Positions 11,569-20,075 of a DNA stretch of 64,000 nucleotides are shown here, in pieces; position 1 is the stretch's first letter; each line of letters begins with the position of its first letter. A model generated the notes under the pieces. The model saw only the letters and a program-made list of their open reading frames with translations, was not told the origin of the DNA and made no database searches. A program made the position numbers and the translations under genes. Origin of the DNA: Aeromonas sp. FDAARGOS 1405 (GTDB taxonomy: Bacteria; Pseudomonadota; Gammaproteobacteria; Enterobacterales; Aeromonadaceae); the NCBI RefSeq assembly GCF_019048265.1, contig NZ_CP077311.1, positions 2,861,001 to 2,925,000 on the forward strand. The letters run 5' to 3'.

Positions 11569-11585
11569 AACTTGATCTGGATCAT
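11536..11585 (-). promoter_or_regulatory. adhE promoter with class II-type FNR box
   Basis: Reading the minus strand, a perfect -10 TATAAT is at 11548-11543, with a poor -35 (GTTTTT) 17 bases upstream. TTGAT-CTGG-ATCAT at 11572-11585 (plus strand) matches the FNR consensus TTGAT-N4-ATCAA at 9 of 10 positions. With a start about 7 bases after the -10 (near 11536), the box centre falls at about -42, the standard position for FNR class II activation. A poor -35 is typical of activator-dependent promoters. The predicted 5' leader is about 124 bases. Confidence 0.75.
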
Positions 11586-12160
11586 GTGTAACAAAAGAAC
11601 AAAAGAAATTTTCTTTCACAATCCTTGTTTGACCGATGTTATCGAAATGTACACCAAAGGGAAAGGTAAGAGGCCTGTTAATGCAGGGCAATAAACCACA
11701 TTTATCAAGCGGTTAATTATTCCTCTTCATCTGGTTGCAGCACCAATTTGGCGCTATTAGTTAGTAAATATGAGTAGATAGGTTTCAAAATCATCGGCAA
11801 ACGCGCTTTATTTCTGCATTTGTTGCGAGAATGATTGTTGTTTTAATCCATGACTAATCCGCTTTATTCCCCGAGGACGCCATTTCTGCCCGCTTTCCCG
11901 GTTTTTGCATTGTGGCTCTCTTGCCGAGTCAGTGAAGTGATGCATAGCCTGAAATAGTGGAAAGGCAAAGCTTGGATTCTCTCGAGTCGCTTGGTCATTC
12001 GGTCAGTCACCGTCGGACTCTCTGGTCATGATTAAGTAGACTTGCACTCACTTTTCTAACGCGTGTCGGGCGGTAGAAAGGGCTTTTGGCATCGGTTTAT
12101 GCCAGTTAGCGTGGATGCATTAGATGAACTAACTAAAAAACCCTCAAAATGGTGAGATTA
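11586..12160. other. Divergent adhE/ychE intergenic region
   Basis: AT-richer than the genes around it and without a supported gene. AAAGAAATTTTCTTT at about 11595-11612 is a near-palindrome. No further regulator site is clear enough to name. Confidence 0.5.
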
Positions 12161-12188
12161 TTTGATTGGTGCCCGCTCTGGCTATGAT
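12161..12188 (+). promoter_or_regulatory. Candidate ychE promoter
   Basis: TTTGAT (12161-12166), 16-base spacer, TATGAT (12183-12188), 65 bases before the ychE start. Sigma-70-like but with a weak -35. Confidence 0.4.
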
Positions 12189-12252
12189 GTAAATTTACGC
12201 ACGAAATTAATGGACTGGCCCGCTGGGCCCGAAACTCTATTGGAAGGCGCCT

Positions 12253-12888
12253 ATGGCAGCAATTGACGTCTCGTTGTATCTGAAGTTTTTTGTCGGTTTG
12301 TTCGCAATCATTAACCCGCTTGGTCTGCTGCCAGTCTTTGTCAGCCTGACCAGCCACCATACCCAGGCCGAGCGGATGAAAACCAACACCACCGCCAATA
12401 TCGCGGTGATGGTGATCTTGCTGGTCTCCATGTATATGGGGCAACTGATCCTCGATGGGTTTGGTATTTCGCTGGCGTCGTTCCGGATCGCCGGTGGGTC
12501 GCTGATTACCCTGATTGCCTGGTCAATGCTGCAGGGCAAGCTGGGCGAGGTGAAGCACAACAAACAGGAGAAGGGTGAACTGGCGGTGCGCGAGTCTATC
12601 GCCGTGGTTCCGCTGGCACTTCCATTGATGGCAGGCCCCGGTGCCATTTCCTCGGTGATTGTCTATGCCAGCCAGAGCCACTGGCAGCAACTGCTTGGCA
12701 TGTCAGTGGTTGTCGTGGTCTTCTCCTTCTGCTCCTGGCTTATCTTCCGCGCCGCACCGCTGCTGTTCAAGATCATGGGTAACACCGGTATCAACGTGGT
12801 GACCCGTATCATGGGCCTTATCATGATGTCGCTGGGTATCGAGATCATGGTGGCCGGTATCAAGGGCGTTTTCCCCAGTCTGATGTGA
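12253..12888 (+). CDS. ychE: MarC/UPF0056 family inner membrane protein YchE
   Basis: A 211-residue protein with about six membrane helices, matching E. coli YchE (215 aa): KFFVGLFAIINPLGLLPVF near the start, the block VRESIAVVPLALPLMAGPGAIS in the middle, and GINVVTRIMGLIMMSLGIEIMVAGIKG at the end. The ribosome site TGGAAGG is 9 bases upstream. As in E. coli it lies between adhE and oppA. The family was once linked to antibiotic resistance through the name MarC, but no transport substrate has been shown. Confidence 0.93.
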   Translation: MAAIDVSLYLKFFVGLFAIINPLGLLPVFVSLTSHHTQAERMKTNTTANIAVMVILLVSMYMGQLILDGFGISLASFRIAGGSLITLIAWSMLQGKLGEVKHNKQEKGELAVRESIAVVPLALPLMAGPGAISSVIVYASQSHWQQLLGMSVVVVVFSFCSWLIFRAAPLLFKIMGNTGINVVTRIMGLIMMSLGIEIMVAGIKGVFPSLM

Positions 12889-12905
12889 GCCAGCTCCACT
12901 TTATG

Positions 12906-12932
12906 AAAGCCGGTCCTCGTGACCGGCTTTTT
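12906..12932 (+). terminator. ychE rho-independent terminator
   Basis: Perfect 10-bp stem AAAGCCGGTC (12906-12915) / GACCGGCTTT (12921-12930) followed by more T. Confidence 0.92.
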
Positions 12933-13167
12933 ATTGGTTGCTTTTTACCCTGTCTTTTCTAGAATCGGTCGTTTGTGTGAAAAATGAGCGAGTTGCTGGT
13001 GTTTTAATACTGAAAAAACGCACATTAGCTGATTTTTTAACCAGGAAATGACAGTTACCCTAACAATATCTGTTGCATTATCAGAATTGGCAGGGAATTA
13101 TGCTGGGAGCGGGTTTTATCACCGTCACTTTAAAAAACGCATGGAATGTTCTTGTTGGAGTAGGGAA

Positions 13168-14787
13168 ATGACTCATAAAAAAACAATGATTAACACATTG
13201 CTGATGGCTGCACTGTTTGGTGGCGTCAATGTGGCTCAGGCTGCCGATGTCCCGGCGGGAACCAAGCTGGCGGATGTCCAGCAGTTGGTAAAAGGCAACG
13301 GTTCCGAGCCTGCGACCTTGGACCCACAGAAAGTTGAAGGAACGCCTGAGTCTGCAATTTTGCGCGACCTGTTTGAAGGTCTCGTGACATCCGGTTCGAA
13401 AGGGGAAGTTGTTCCTGGTGTCGCAGAGTCTTGGGAAACCAAGGATAACAAGCACTACGTCTTCCACCTGCGCAAAGATGCCAAGTGGTCCAACGGTGAA
13501 CCGGTCACCGCACATGACTTTGTATATGCTTTCCAACGTGCAGTTGACCCCAAGACAGCCTCTCCTTACTCCTGGTATCTGGAGATGCCAACTATTGCCA
13601 ATGCTACAGAGATCATTGCTGGCAAGAAGCCGGCTGATACGCTGGGTGTGAAGGCGACCGACGACTACACCTTCGAAGTTCAGCTCGAGAAGGCCATCCC
13701 TTATTTCGTAACCATGCTCTCTCATACCACCACTTATCCGGTACCGAAGAAGGTGATCGAGAAGTATGGTGAAAAATGGACCCAGCCGGGCAATATGGTA
13801 GGTAATGGTGCCTACGTATTGAAGGAGTGGGTTGTTAATGAGCGAATTGGTTTGGAGCGTAATAAAAACTATTGGAATGATGCGAAAACGGTGATCAACA
13901 AGGTTACCTATCTTCCGATCCAGTCCACCAACGCGGAGCTAAATCGCTTTTTGGCTGGTGAGATCGACATGACATGGAATGTGCCGATCGAACGCTTTAA
14001 GCAGTTGAAGAAAGATTATCCCGCGGATCTGAAGGTTGAAGGTCTGGTTTCTACTTATTACTACCAGTTCAACATCAAGAAAAAGCCGTTTGATGACGTG
14101 CGAGTGCGAACTGCTCTCTCTTATGCGGTCAATCGTGACGTGATTGCAGATAAAGTCATGGGACAAGGGCAAAAACCCGCATATGGGTTGACGCCTGACT
14201 ATGTTGATGGTTTTAAACCGGTTGCTCCGGAGTGGTCAAAAATGACCCAGGCTGAACGTGACGCCAAGGCCAAGGCGCTGCTTGAAGAGGCAGGTTTCGA
14301 TGCCAGCAAGCCGCTGAAGTTCGAGCTGCTCTACAACACCGATGACAACCACAAGAAAGTAGCTGTGGCCGTTGCCTCCATGTGGAAAAAACTGGGGGCA
14401 GAGGTCAGCTTGGTGAACCAGGAGTGGAAAACTTACCTCGAAACCAAGAAGCAGGGACAGTTTGACGTGGGTCGTGCCGGCTGGAGCGCCGACTACAATG
14501 AAGCCTCATCCATGCTGGATCTGATGCAGACCACTCACGGCAACAACGATGGCAAGTACTCCAATCCGGTGTTTGACAAGTTGATGACCGATTCTCGTGA
14601 TCAGGTCGATGCGGACGCTCGCAACAAGCTCTATGTCCAGGCGGAAGAGATCCTGGCCAAGGACATGCCGATCATCCCGATATACCAATATGTTCAACCT
14701 CGGATGGTCAAAGCTTATGTTGGGGGTTACCCAAGCAACCCGCTGGATAACCTCTACAGCAAAGATATGTACATCATTGCTCACTGA
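13168..14787 (+). CDS. oppA: Oligopeptide ABC transporter periplasmic binding protein
   Basis: The 539-residue product has a signal peptide (MTHKKTMINTLLMAALFGG...AQAAD, cleavage near residue 26) and an SBP_bac_5 domain: NGSEPATLDPQKVEG, VTAHDFVYAFQRAVDPKT, and the C-terminal PIIPIYQYVQPRMVK. It captures peptides for OppBCDF. The start at 13168 follows a GGAGTAGGG site; the frame is open 120 bases further upstream but that part does not look like a signal peptide. A long leader (12933-13167) would suit post-transcriptional control, as by GcvB in E. coli, but no pairing was established. Confidence 0.96.
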   Translation: MTHKKTMINTLLMAALFGGVNVAQAADVPAGTKLADVQQLVKGNGSEPATLDPQKVEGTPESAILRDLFEGLVTSGSKGEVVPGVAESWETKDNKHYVFHLRKDAKWSNGEPVTAHDFVYAFQRAVDPKTASPYSWYLEMPTIANATEIIAGKKPADTLGVKATDDYTFEVQLEKAIPYFVTMLSHTTTYPVPKKVIEKYGEKWTQPGNMVGNGAYVLKEWVVNERIGLERNKNYWNDAKTVINKVTYLPIQSTNAELNRFLAGEIDMTWNVPIERFKQLKKDYPADLKVEGLVSTYYYQFNIKKKPFDDVRVRTALSYAVNRDVIADKVMGQGQKPAYGLTPDYVDGFKPVAPEWSKMTQAERDAKAKALLEEAGFDASKPLKFELLYNTDDNHKKVAVAVASMWKKLGAEVSLVNQEWKTYLETKKQGQFDVGRAGWSADYNEASSMLDLMQTTHGNNDGKYSNPVFDKLMTDSRDQVDADARNKLYVQAEEILAKDMPIIPIYQYVQPRMVKAYVGGYPSNPLDNLYSKDMYIIAH

Positions 14788-14816
14788 TTTAAAGCAACAA
14801 GTCGCATAACAAGCAG

Positions 14817-14842
14817 GGCCCGCCGGACGGCGGGCCTTTATT
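14817..14842 (+). terminator. oppA-oppB intergenic hairpin
   Basis: GGCCCGCC (14817-14824) / GGCGGGCC (14829-14836) with a GGAC loop and TTTATTA tail. In the opp operon this would lower expression of the permease genes relative to the abundant binding protein. Confidence 0.7.
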
Positions 14843-14885
14843 ACAACCGCGACCATTTGGAAGCAGTACAGGACAGGAAATGTCT

Positions 14886-15806
14886 ATGTTGAAATTCATT
14901 TTTAAACGGCTATTGGAAGCGATCCCGACTCTGCTGGTCTTGATCACTGTCTCTTTCTTCATGATGCGTTTCGCCCCGGGTAACCCCTTTACCAGCGAAC
15001 GTTCACTCCCCCCTGAAGTGATGGCTAACATCGAAGCCAAATATGGTCTCGACAAACCCATTGGCATGCAATATCTCACTTACCTAGGCAACCTGGTGCA
15101 GGGTGATTTGGGCCCCTCTTTCAAATACAAGGATTTCACCGTCAATGATCTGGTGAGTCAGGCGCTGCCTGTTTCCGCCAAGATCGGGACCACGGCCTTC
15201 TTCTTCGCCGTATTGCTGGGGGTCACCTTCGGCACCATAGCGGCCCTGAAACAGAACACCATTATCGACTATCTGCTGATGTCGTCGGCCATGGCCGGGG
15301 TGGTGATCCCGGGCTTTGTGCTGGCGCCCTTGCTGGTGCTCTTTTTCAGTATTCATCTGGGTTGGTTCCCTGCCGGTGGATGGCAGGGTGGTGGCATCCA
15401 GTTTATGGTGCTGCCGGTGTTCGGCATGATGATGTACTACATCTCCGCCATCTCGCGGATCATGCGGGGCAGCATGATCGAGACCATGAACTCCAACTTC
15501 ATCCGGACCGCTCGTGCCAAGGGCTTGCCGCTGCGCCACATCATCCTGAAACACGCGCTGCGTCCGGCCATGCTGCCGGTGGTCTCATATCTGGGCCCGG
15601 CCTTTGTCGGCATCATCACAGGTTCGGTGGTGATCGAGACCATCTTCGGTCTGCCGGGGATCGGTCAGCTGTTCGTCAACGGTGCCCTTAACCGTGATTA
15701 CTCCATGGTGCTCGGTCTGACTATTCTGGTCGGCGCCCTTACCATCACCTTTAACGCTGTGGTCGATATTCTCTACGCCTTTATCGATCCCAAGATCCGT
15801 TACTAA
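14886..15806 (+). CDS. oppB: Oligopeptide ABC transporter permease
   Basis: A 306-residue permease, the same length as E. coli OppB from MLKFIFKRLLEAIPTLL; an in-frame ATG two codons upstream (14880) is the alternative. It has an N-terminal helix, a periplasmic loop (APGNPFTSERSLPPEVMANIEAKYG), then five helices. The ATPase-contact EAA loop is RTARAKGLPLRHIILKHALRPA. It pairs with OppC in the inner membrane to form the peptide channel. Confidence 0.96.
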   Translation: MLKFIFKRLLEAIPTLLVLITVSFFMMRFAPGNPFTSERSLPPEVMANIEAKYGLDKPIGMQYLTYLGNLVQGDLGPSFKYKDFTVNDLVSQALPVSAKIGTTAFFFAVLLGVTFGTIAALKQNTIIDYLLMSSAMAGVVIPGFVLAPLLVLFFSIHLGWFPAGGWQGGGIQFMVLPVFGMMMYYISAISRIMRGSMIETMNSNFIRTARAKGLPLRHIILKHALRPAMLPVVSYLGPAFVGIITGSVVIETIFGLPGIGQLFVNGALNRDYSMVLGLTILVGALTITFNAVVDILYAFIDPKIRY

Positions 15807-15820
15807 TTCGGGAGTTCATC

Positions 15821-16732
15821 ATGGTTGTTTCAACTGAAAAACGCGATGCCGTCGAGGCGTTCGCGCAAAAGGTCGAGGTGGTGGAGGGGCGCTCCCTGTG
15901 GAAGGATGCCCGTCGCCGTTTCCTGCGCAACAAGGCGGCCCTGACCAGCCTGATCATTCTGACCATCATCGGTCTGGCGGTCATCTTTGGCCCCCATCTG
16001 TCCCAATACACCTTTGACGATCCGGACTGGGGCGCCATGCAGTCGCCGCCCGATATGGAAGCGGGTCACTACTTCGGTACCGACAGCCTGGGGCGCGATC
16101 TGTTCGTGCGCACTCTGCTGGGTGGCCGGATTTCCCTGATGGTCGGCATCATGGGGGCCATGGTGGCGGTCATCATCGGCACTCTGTATGGCGCTGCCTC
16201 CGGCTTTATCGGCGGGCGGGTCGACAGCCTGATGATGCGGGTCCTTGAGATCCTCAACGCCTTCCCCTTCATGTTCTTCGTGATCATGCTGGTGACCTTC
16301 TTCGGCCGCAACCTGGCGCTCATTTTCATCGCCATCGGCGCGGTTAGCTGGCTCGACATGGCGCGGATCGTGCGAGGCCAGACCCTCAGCCTCAAGAGCA
16401 AGGAGTTTATCGAGGCGGCTCACGTCTGCGGCGTCTCCAAGTGGAAGATCATCACCCGTCACATCGTACCCAACGTGCTGGGGATCGTGGCGGTCTACGC
16501 CACCCTGCTGGTGCCCGGGATGATCATGTTCGAATCCTTCCTGAGCTTCCTTGGCCTGGGCGTGCAAGAGCCCATGACCAGCTGGGGTGCTTTGCTGGAT
16601 GAAGGCTCCAAGTCGATGGAAGTGGCCATCTGGCAACTGCTGTTCCCCGCCGGTTTCATGGTGGTGACCCTGTTTTGCTTCAACTTCCTCGGGGATGGTC
16701 TGCGTGACGCCCTCGATCCGAAAGATCGTTAA
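15821..16732 (+). CDS. oppC: Oligopeptide ABC transporter permease
   Basis: The 303-residue product (E. coli 302) has the cytoplasmic N-terminal segment of OppC, a first helix (ALTSLIILTIIGLAVIFG), the motif HYFGTDSLGRDLFVRTLLGGRISL typical of DppC/OppC proteins, and an EAA loop (EAAHVCGVSKWKIITRHIVPN). It starts 14 bases after oppB with a GGGAG site. It forms the channel with OppB. Confidence 0.97.
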   Translation: MVVSTEKRDAVEAFAQKVEVVEGRSLWKDARRRFLRNKAALTSLIILTIIGLAVIFGPHLSQYTFDDPDWGAMQSPPDMEAGHYFGTDSLGRDLFVRTLLGGRISLMVGIMGAMVAVIIGTLYGAASGFIGGRVDSLMMRVLEILNAFPFMFFVIMLVTFFGRNLALIFIAIGAVSWLDMARIVRGQTLSLKSKEFIEAAHVCGVSKWKIITRHIVPNVLGIVAVYATLLVPGMIMFESFLSFLGLGVQEPMTSWGALLDEGSKSMEVAIWQLLFPAGFMVVTLFCFNFLGDGLRDALDPKDR

Positions 16733-16786
16733 TAGCGCCTCGGATCGACAGGAAAACGTCACGAAAGATCGAGAAGGAGTTTTTAT

Positions 16787-17767
16787 ATGAAGTTACTGGA
16801 TGTGAAAGATCTGCGGGTCGAGTTCAAGACCCCGGACGGCAATGTGGTGGCGGTCAACGACCTCAACTTCTCCCTCGCTGCGGGTGAAACCCTGGGGATC
16901 GTCGGCGAGTCCGGCTCCGGCAAATCCCAGACGGCCTTTGCCATCATGGGGCTGCTGGCCAAAAATGGCATTATTACCGGTTCCGCCAAGTTTCAGGGGG
17001 AGGAGATCCTCAACCTGCCGGAGTCCAAGCTCAACAAGATCCGCTCCGAGAAGATCGCCATGATCTTCCAGGACCCCATGACCTCGCTCAACCCCTACAT
17101 GAAGGTGCAGGATCAGCTGATGGAAGTGCTGATGCTGCACAAAGGGGTGAGCAAGGCGGAAGCGTTCGAAGAGTCGGTACGGATGCTTGATGCGGTGAAG
17201 ATCCCCGAAGCACGCAAGCGGATGGGGATGTATCCCCACGAGTTTTCCGGCGGCATGCGCCAGCGGGTGATGATCGCCATGGCGCTGCTCTGCCGGCCGC
17301 AACTGCTGATCGCCGACGAACCGACTACCGCACTCGACGTGACCGTACAGGCCCAGATCATGACTCTGATGAACGAGCTCAAGCGCGAGTTCAACACCGC
17401 CATCATCATGATCACCCATGACCTTGGCGTGGTCGCCGGTATCTGCAACAAGGTGCTGGTGATGTATGCCGGTCGTACCATGGAGTACGGCAAGGTAGAC
17501 GATATCTTCTATCGCCCGAGCCACCCCTACACCGAAGGCCTGCTGCGCGCCATTCCCCGCCTCGATACCGAAGGGGAAGTGCTGCCCACCATCCCGGGCA
17601 ATCCGCCCAACTTGCTGCGTCTGCCCACCGGTTGCCCCTTCCAGGAGCGTTGCCACCGGGTCAGCGAGATTTGCGGCCAGCAGTCACCGATCCTGACCCC
17701 GTTCAACGATGGTCGGGAGCGTGCTTGCCACTGGGTTTCGGATGCCATGAACAAGGGGGCCAACTAA
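16787..17767 (+). CDS. oppD: Oligopeptide ABC transporter ATPase
   Basis: A 326-residue nucleotide-binding subunit with Walker [10 protein letters not shown] (near residue 42), signature SGGMRQR, Walker [13 protein letters not shown] and the H-loop ITHDLG. The C-terminal extension found in peptide transporters carries conserved cysteines ([16 protein letters not shown]) that bind a 4Fe-4S cluster in characterised relatives. It ends exactly one base before the oppF start codon, so the two are coupled. Confidence 0.97.
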   Translation: MKLLDVKDLRVEFKTPDGNVVAVNDLNFSLAAGETLGIVGESGSGKSQTAFAIMGLLAKNGIITGSAKFQGEEILNLPESKLNKIRSEKIAMIFQDPMTSLNPYMKVQDQLMEVLMLHKGVSKAEAFEESVRMLDAVKIPEARKRMGMYPHEFSGGMRQRVMIAMALLCRPQLLIADEPTTALDVTVQAQIMTLMNELKREFNTAIIMITHDLGVVAGICNKVLVMYAGRTMEYGKVDDIFYRPSHPYTEGLLRAIPRLDTEGEVLPTIPGNPPNLLRLPTGCPFQERCHRVSEICGQQSPILTPFNDGRERACHWVSDAMNKGAN

Positions 17768-18763
17768 ATGGGTGCCGACAAAAAATTGCTGTTGGAAGTG
17801 TCTGATCTCAAGGTCCACTTCAGTATCAAGAGTGGCAAGGCGTGGCCCTGGGCCAAACCGTCCGATCTCAAGGCGGTCGATGGCGTGACCTTGCGTCTCT
17901 ATGAGGGTGAAACCCTCGGTGTGGTGGGGGAGTCCGGTTGCGGCAAATCGACCTTTGCCCGCGCCATCATCGGTCTGGTACCGGCCACCGATGGCAAGGT
18001 GGTGTGGCTGGGTGACGATCTCACCAAGCTCGATCAGAATGCCCTGCGCGAGAAGCGTAAAGAGATCCAGATGATCTTCCAGGACCCGCTGGCTTCTCTG
18101 AACCCGCGCATGACCATCGGCGACATCATCGCCGAGCCGCTCATCACCTTCTATCCCAACCTGCCACGGGAAGAGGTGAAAGAGAAGGTGCGCGCCATGA
18201 TGAGCAAGGTGGGGTTGTTGCCCAACCTGGTCAACCGCTATCCGCACGAGTTCTCCGGTGGCCAGTGCCAGCGGATCGGGATTGCCCGGGCGCTGATCCT
18301 CGAGCCCAAGATGATCATCTGCGACGAGCCGGTGTCGGCGCTCGACGTCTCCATTCAGGCGCAGGTGGTTAACCTGCTCAAATCCCTGCAAAAGGAGATG
18401 GGGCTGTCGCTTATCTTCATCGCCCACGACCTGTCGGTGGTCAAGCATATCTCCGATCGGGTGCTGGTGATGTATCTGGGCAACGCCGTTGAGCTGGGGA
18501 CTCGCAAGGAGATCTTCGCCAACCCGTTGCACCCCTATACCAAGGCGCTGATGTCAGCGGTGCCGATCCCGGACCCTGAGCTGGAGCGCAACAAGGTGAT
18601 CCAGATCCTGGAGGGCGACTTGCCCTCACCGATGAACCCGCCGTCCGGTTGCGTGTTCCGCACCCGCTGCCCGGTGGCTGGCCCCGAGTGCGCCAAGACC
18701 CGTCCTGTGCTTGAGGGGAACTTTGATCACGCGGTCTCCTGCCTCAAGGTCGACCCGCTCTGA
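17768..18763 (+). CDS. oppF: Oligopeptide ABC transporter ATPase
   Basis: A 331-residue ATPase with Walker A GESGCGKST, signature SGGQCQRIG, Walker B IICDEPVSALD, H-loop IAHDLS, and the C-terminal Cys segment GCVFRTRCPVAGPECAKT. It forms the heterodimeric motor with OppD. Its ATG directly abuts the oppD stop codon. Last gene of the operon. Confidence 0.97.
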   Translation: MGADKKLLLEVSDLKVHFSIKSGKAWPWAKPSDLKAVDGVTLRLYEGETLGVVGESGCGKSTFARAIIGLVPATDGKVVWLGDDLTKLDQNALREKRKEIQMIFQDPLASLNPRMTIGDIIAEPLITFYPNLPREEVKEKVRAMMSKVGLLPNLVNRYPHEFSGGQCQRIGIARALILEPKMIICDEPVSALDVSIQAQVVNLLKSLQKEMGLSLIFIAHDLSVVKHISDRVLVMYLGNAVELGTRKEIFANPLHPYTKALMSAVPIPDPELERNKVIQILEGDLPSPMNPPSGCVFRTRCPVAGPECAKTRPVLEGNFDHAVSCLKVDPL

Positions 18764-18786
18764 TGGGGATGTGTTGAATCTGTTTG

Positions 18787-18817
18787 CGGGGCTCCTTGAT
18801 GGGGCCCCGATTTATTT
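18787..18817 (+). terminator. opp operon terminator
   Basis: CGGGGCTCC (18787-18795) / GGGGCCCCG (18801-18809), one wobble pair, followed by ATTTATTT. Confidence 0.8.
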
Positions 18818-18839
18818 CTGGCGGTAGTGAAGATGCCTC

Positions 18840-18868
18840 TTGGCGTTATCTTTTACCGCTGCTACTAT
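18840..18868 (+). promoter_or_regulatory. alx promoter
   Basis: TTGGCG (18840-18845), 17-base spacer, TACTAT (18863-18868). The predicted start near 18875 falls just before the riboswitch aptamer. Confidence 0.6.
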
Positions 18869-18876
18869 CCGCGCAA

Positions 18877-19056
18877 CAAGGGGAGTAACTTCTCGCCGGT
18901 TTGTCGTCATTACGGTGCACCCATTTCCTGCAGTGCACCCGGCAGCCGGGCAGTCGATGCAAATCAGCTGTAAGTGAGACCTTGCCGAGAGGCAAGGTGT
19001 ATCTGCTCCAAACGCAAACCCACTGCCTCTCGGTCGTGGGTTTTGTCGTTTTTGGG
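18877..19056 (+). promoter_or_regulatory. yybP-ykoY manganese riboswitch with terminator platform
   Basis: The conserved segments of the family occur in order: GGGGAGTAACTT (18880-18891), TTGTCGTCATTACGGTG (18901-18917), and GTGAGACCTTGCC (18974-18986) closing with a GAGA tetraloop hairpin ACCTTGCC/GGCAAGGT (18979-18998). The E. coli alx leader carries the same class. Downstream, AAACCCAC (19016-19023) pairs with GTGGGTTT (19036-19043), followed by a U-rich tract to 19053, a terminator. Its loop (19024-19033) is the exact complement of 18985-18994 in the aptamer hairpin, offering an alternative antiterminator helix. Known members respond to Mn2+, and alx also to alkaline pH. Confidence 0.9.
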
Positions 19057-19066
19057 AGAAGTGAAA

Positions 19067-20011
19067 ATGGGTGAATGGTGGATGTGGACCGGTTTCTTCA
19101 GCATAGTGTTGGTCCTGTTATGGATAGACATACGCTTTGTCGGTGGCGGCAAGTCACACAAGGTGTCCCTCAAAGAGGCGGGTGTCTGGTCCCTCATCTG
19201 GGTCAGCGTGGCGCTGCTCTTCAACCTAGCCATCTGGCTCTGGCTCGATCACAGCGCGGGCCGTGAGATTGCCAACCAGAAGGGGCTGGAGTTCCTTACC
19301 GGCTACCTCATCGAGAAAGCGCTGGCAGTGGACAACGTATTCGTCTGGCTGATGCTGTTCGGTTACTTTGCCATTCCGGCCGAGCTGCAGCGCCGGGTGC
19401 TGCTCTATGGAGTACTGGGTGCCATCGTGATGCGTGCCGGTATGGTGTTCGCGGGTAGCTGGCTCATCGAGCAGTTCCACTGGATCCTCTATCTGTTCGG
19501 CGCTTTCCTGCTGCTGACCGGTGCCAAGATGCTGTGGGCGGCCGACAAGGAGCCGGACTTGGCCAACAATCCGCTGCTAGGCTGGATGCGCCGTCGTTTC
19601 AAGGTGACCGAGACCCTGGAAGGGGAGAAGTTCTTCGTCTGGCGTGACGGTGTGCGCTATGCCACCCCGCTGCTGCTCATTCTGGTGTTGGTGGAGGTGA
19701 GCGATCTCATCTTCGCGGTGGACAGTATCCCGGCCATCTTCGCGGTGACCACGGATCCCTTCATCGTGCTGACCTCCAACATCTTCGCCATCATGGGTCT
19801 GCGCGCCATGTACTTCCTACTGGCGGGTGTGGCTGATCGCTTCGCCCTGCTCAAATACGGTCTGGCGCTGATCCTGATGTTTATCGGGGTCAAGATGCTG
19901 CTGCTGGATATCTTCAAGATCCCGACCGGCATAGCACTGGGCGTAGTCGCGTTGATCCTGCTGGCATCCATGGGGCTGAGTCTGTTTGTGACCCGTAAAA
20001 AGGCCGCTTAA
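19067..20011 (+). CDS. alx: TerC/Alx family membrane protein, manganese-linked exporter
   Basis: A 314-residue polytopic membrane protein resembling E. coli Alx (321 aa): FLTGYLIEKALAVDNVFVWLMLF, LVEVSDLIFAVDSIPAIFAVTTDPFIV and RAMYFLLAGVADRF. The acidic residues in the DNVF and SDLIFAVDSIPA motifs are thought to bind metal. E. coli Alx has been linked to Mn2+ export. Start MGEWWMWTG follows GGGAGAAG. The riboswitch directly upstream supports a role in Mn2+ homeostasis. Confidence 0.93.
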   Translation: MGEWWMWTGFFSIVLVLLWIDIRFVGGGKSHKVSLKEAGVWSLIWVSVALLFNLAIWLWLDHSAGREIANQKGLEFLTGYLIEKALAVDNVFVWLMLFGYFAIPAELQRRVLLYGVLGAIVMRAGMVFAGSWLIEQFHWILYLFGAFLLLTGAKMLWAADKEPDLANNPLLGWMRRRFKVTETLEGEKFFVWRDGVRYATPLLLILVLVEVSDLIFAVDSIPAIFAVTTDPFIVLTSNIFAIMGLRAMYFLLAGVADRFALLKYGLALILMFIGVKMLLLDIFKIPTGIALGVVALILLASMGLSLFVTRKKAA

Positions 20012-20040
20012 ACGCAACATTATTTAATACCAAACAACAA

Positions 20041-20063
20041 GGGCTCCCGCGGGAGCCCTTTTT
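20041..20063 (+). terminator. alx terminator
   Basis: Perfect 18-bp palindrome GGGCTCCCG/CGGGAGCCC (20041-20058) followed by five T. Confidence 0.9.
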
Positions 20064-20075
20064 CATATCGCGTGA

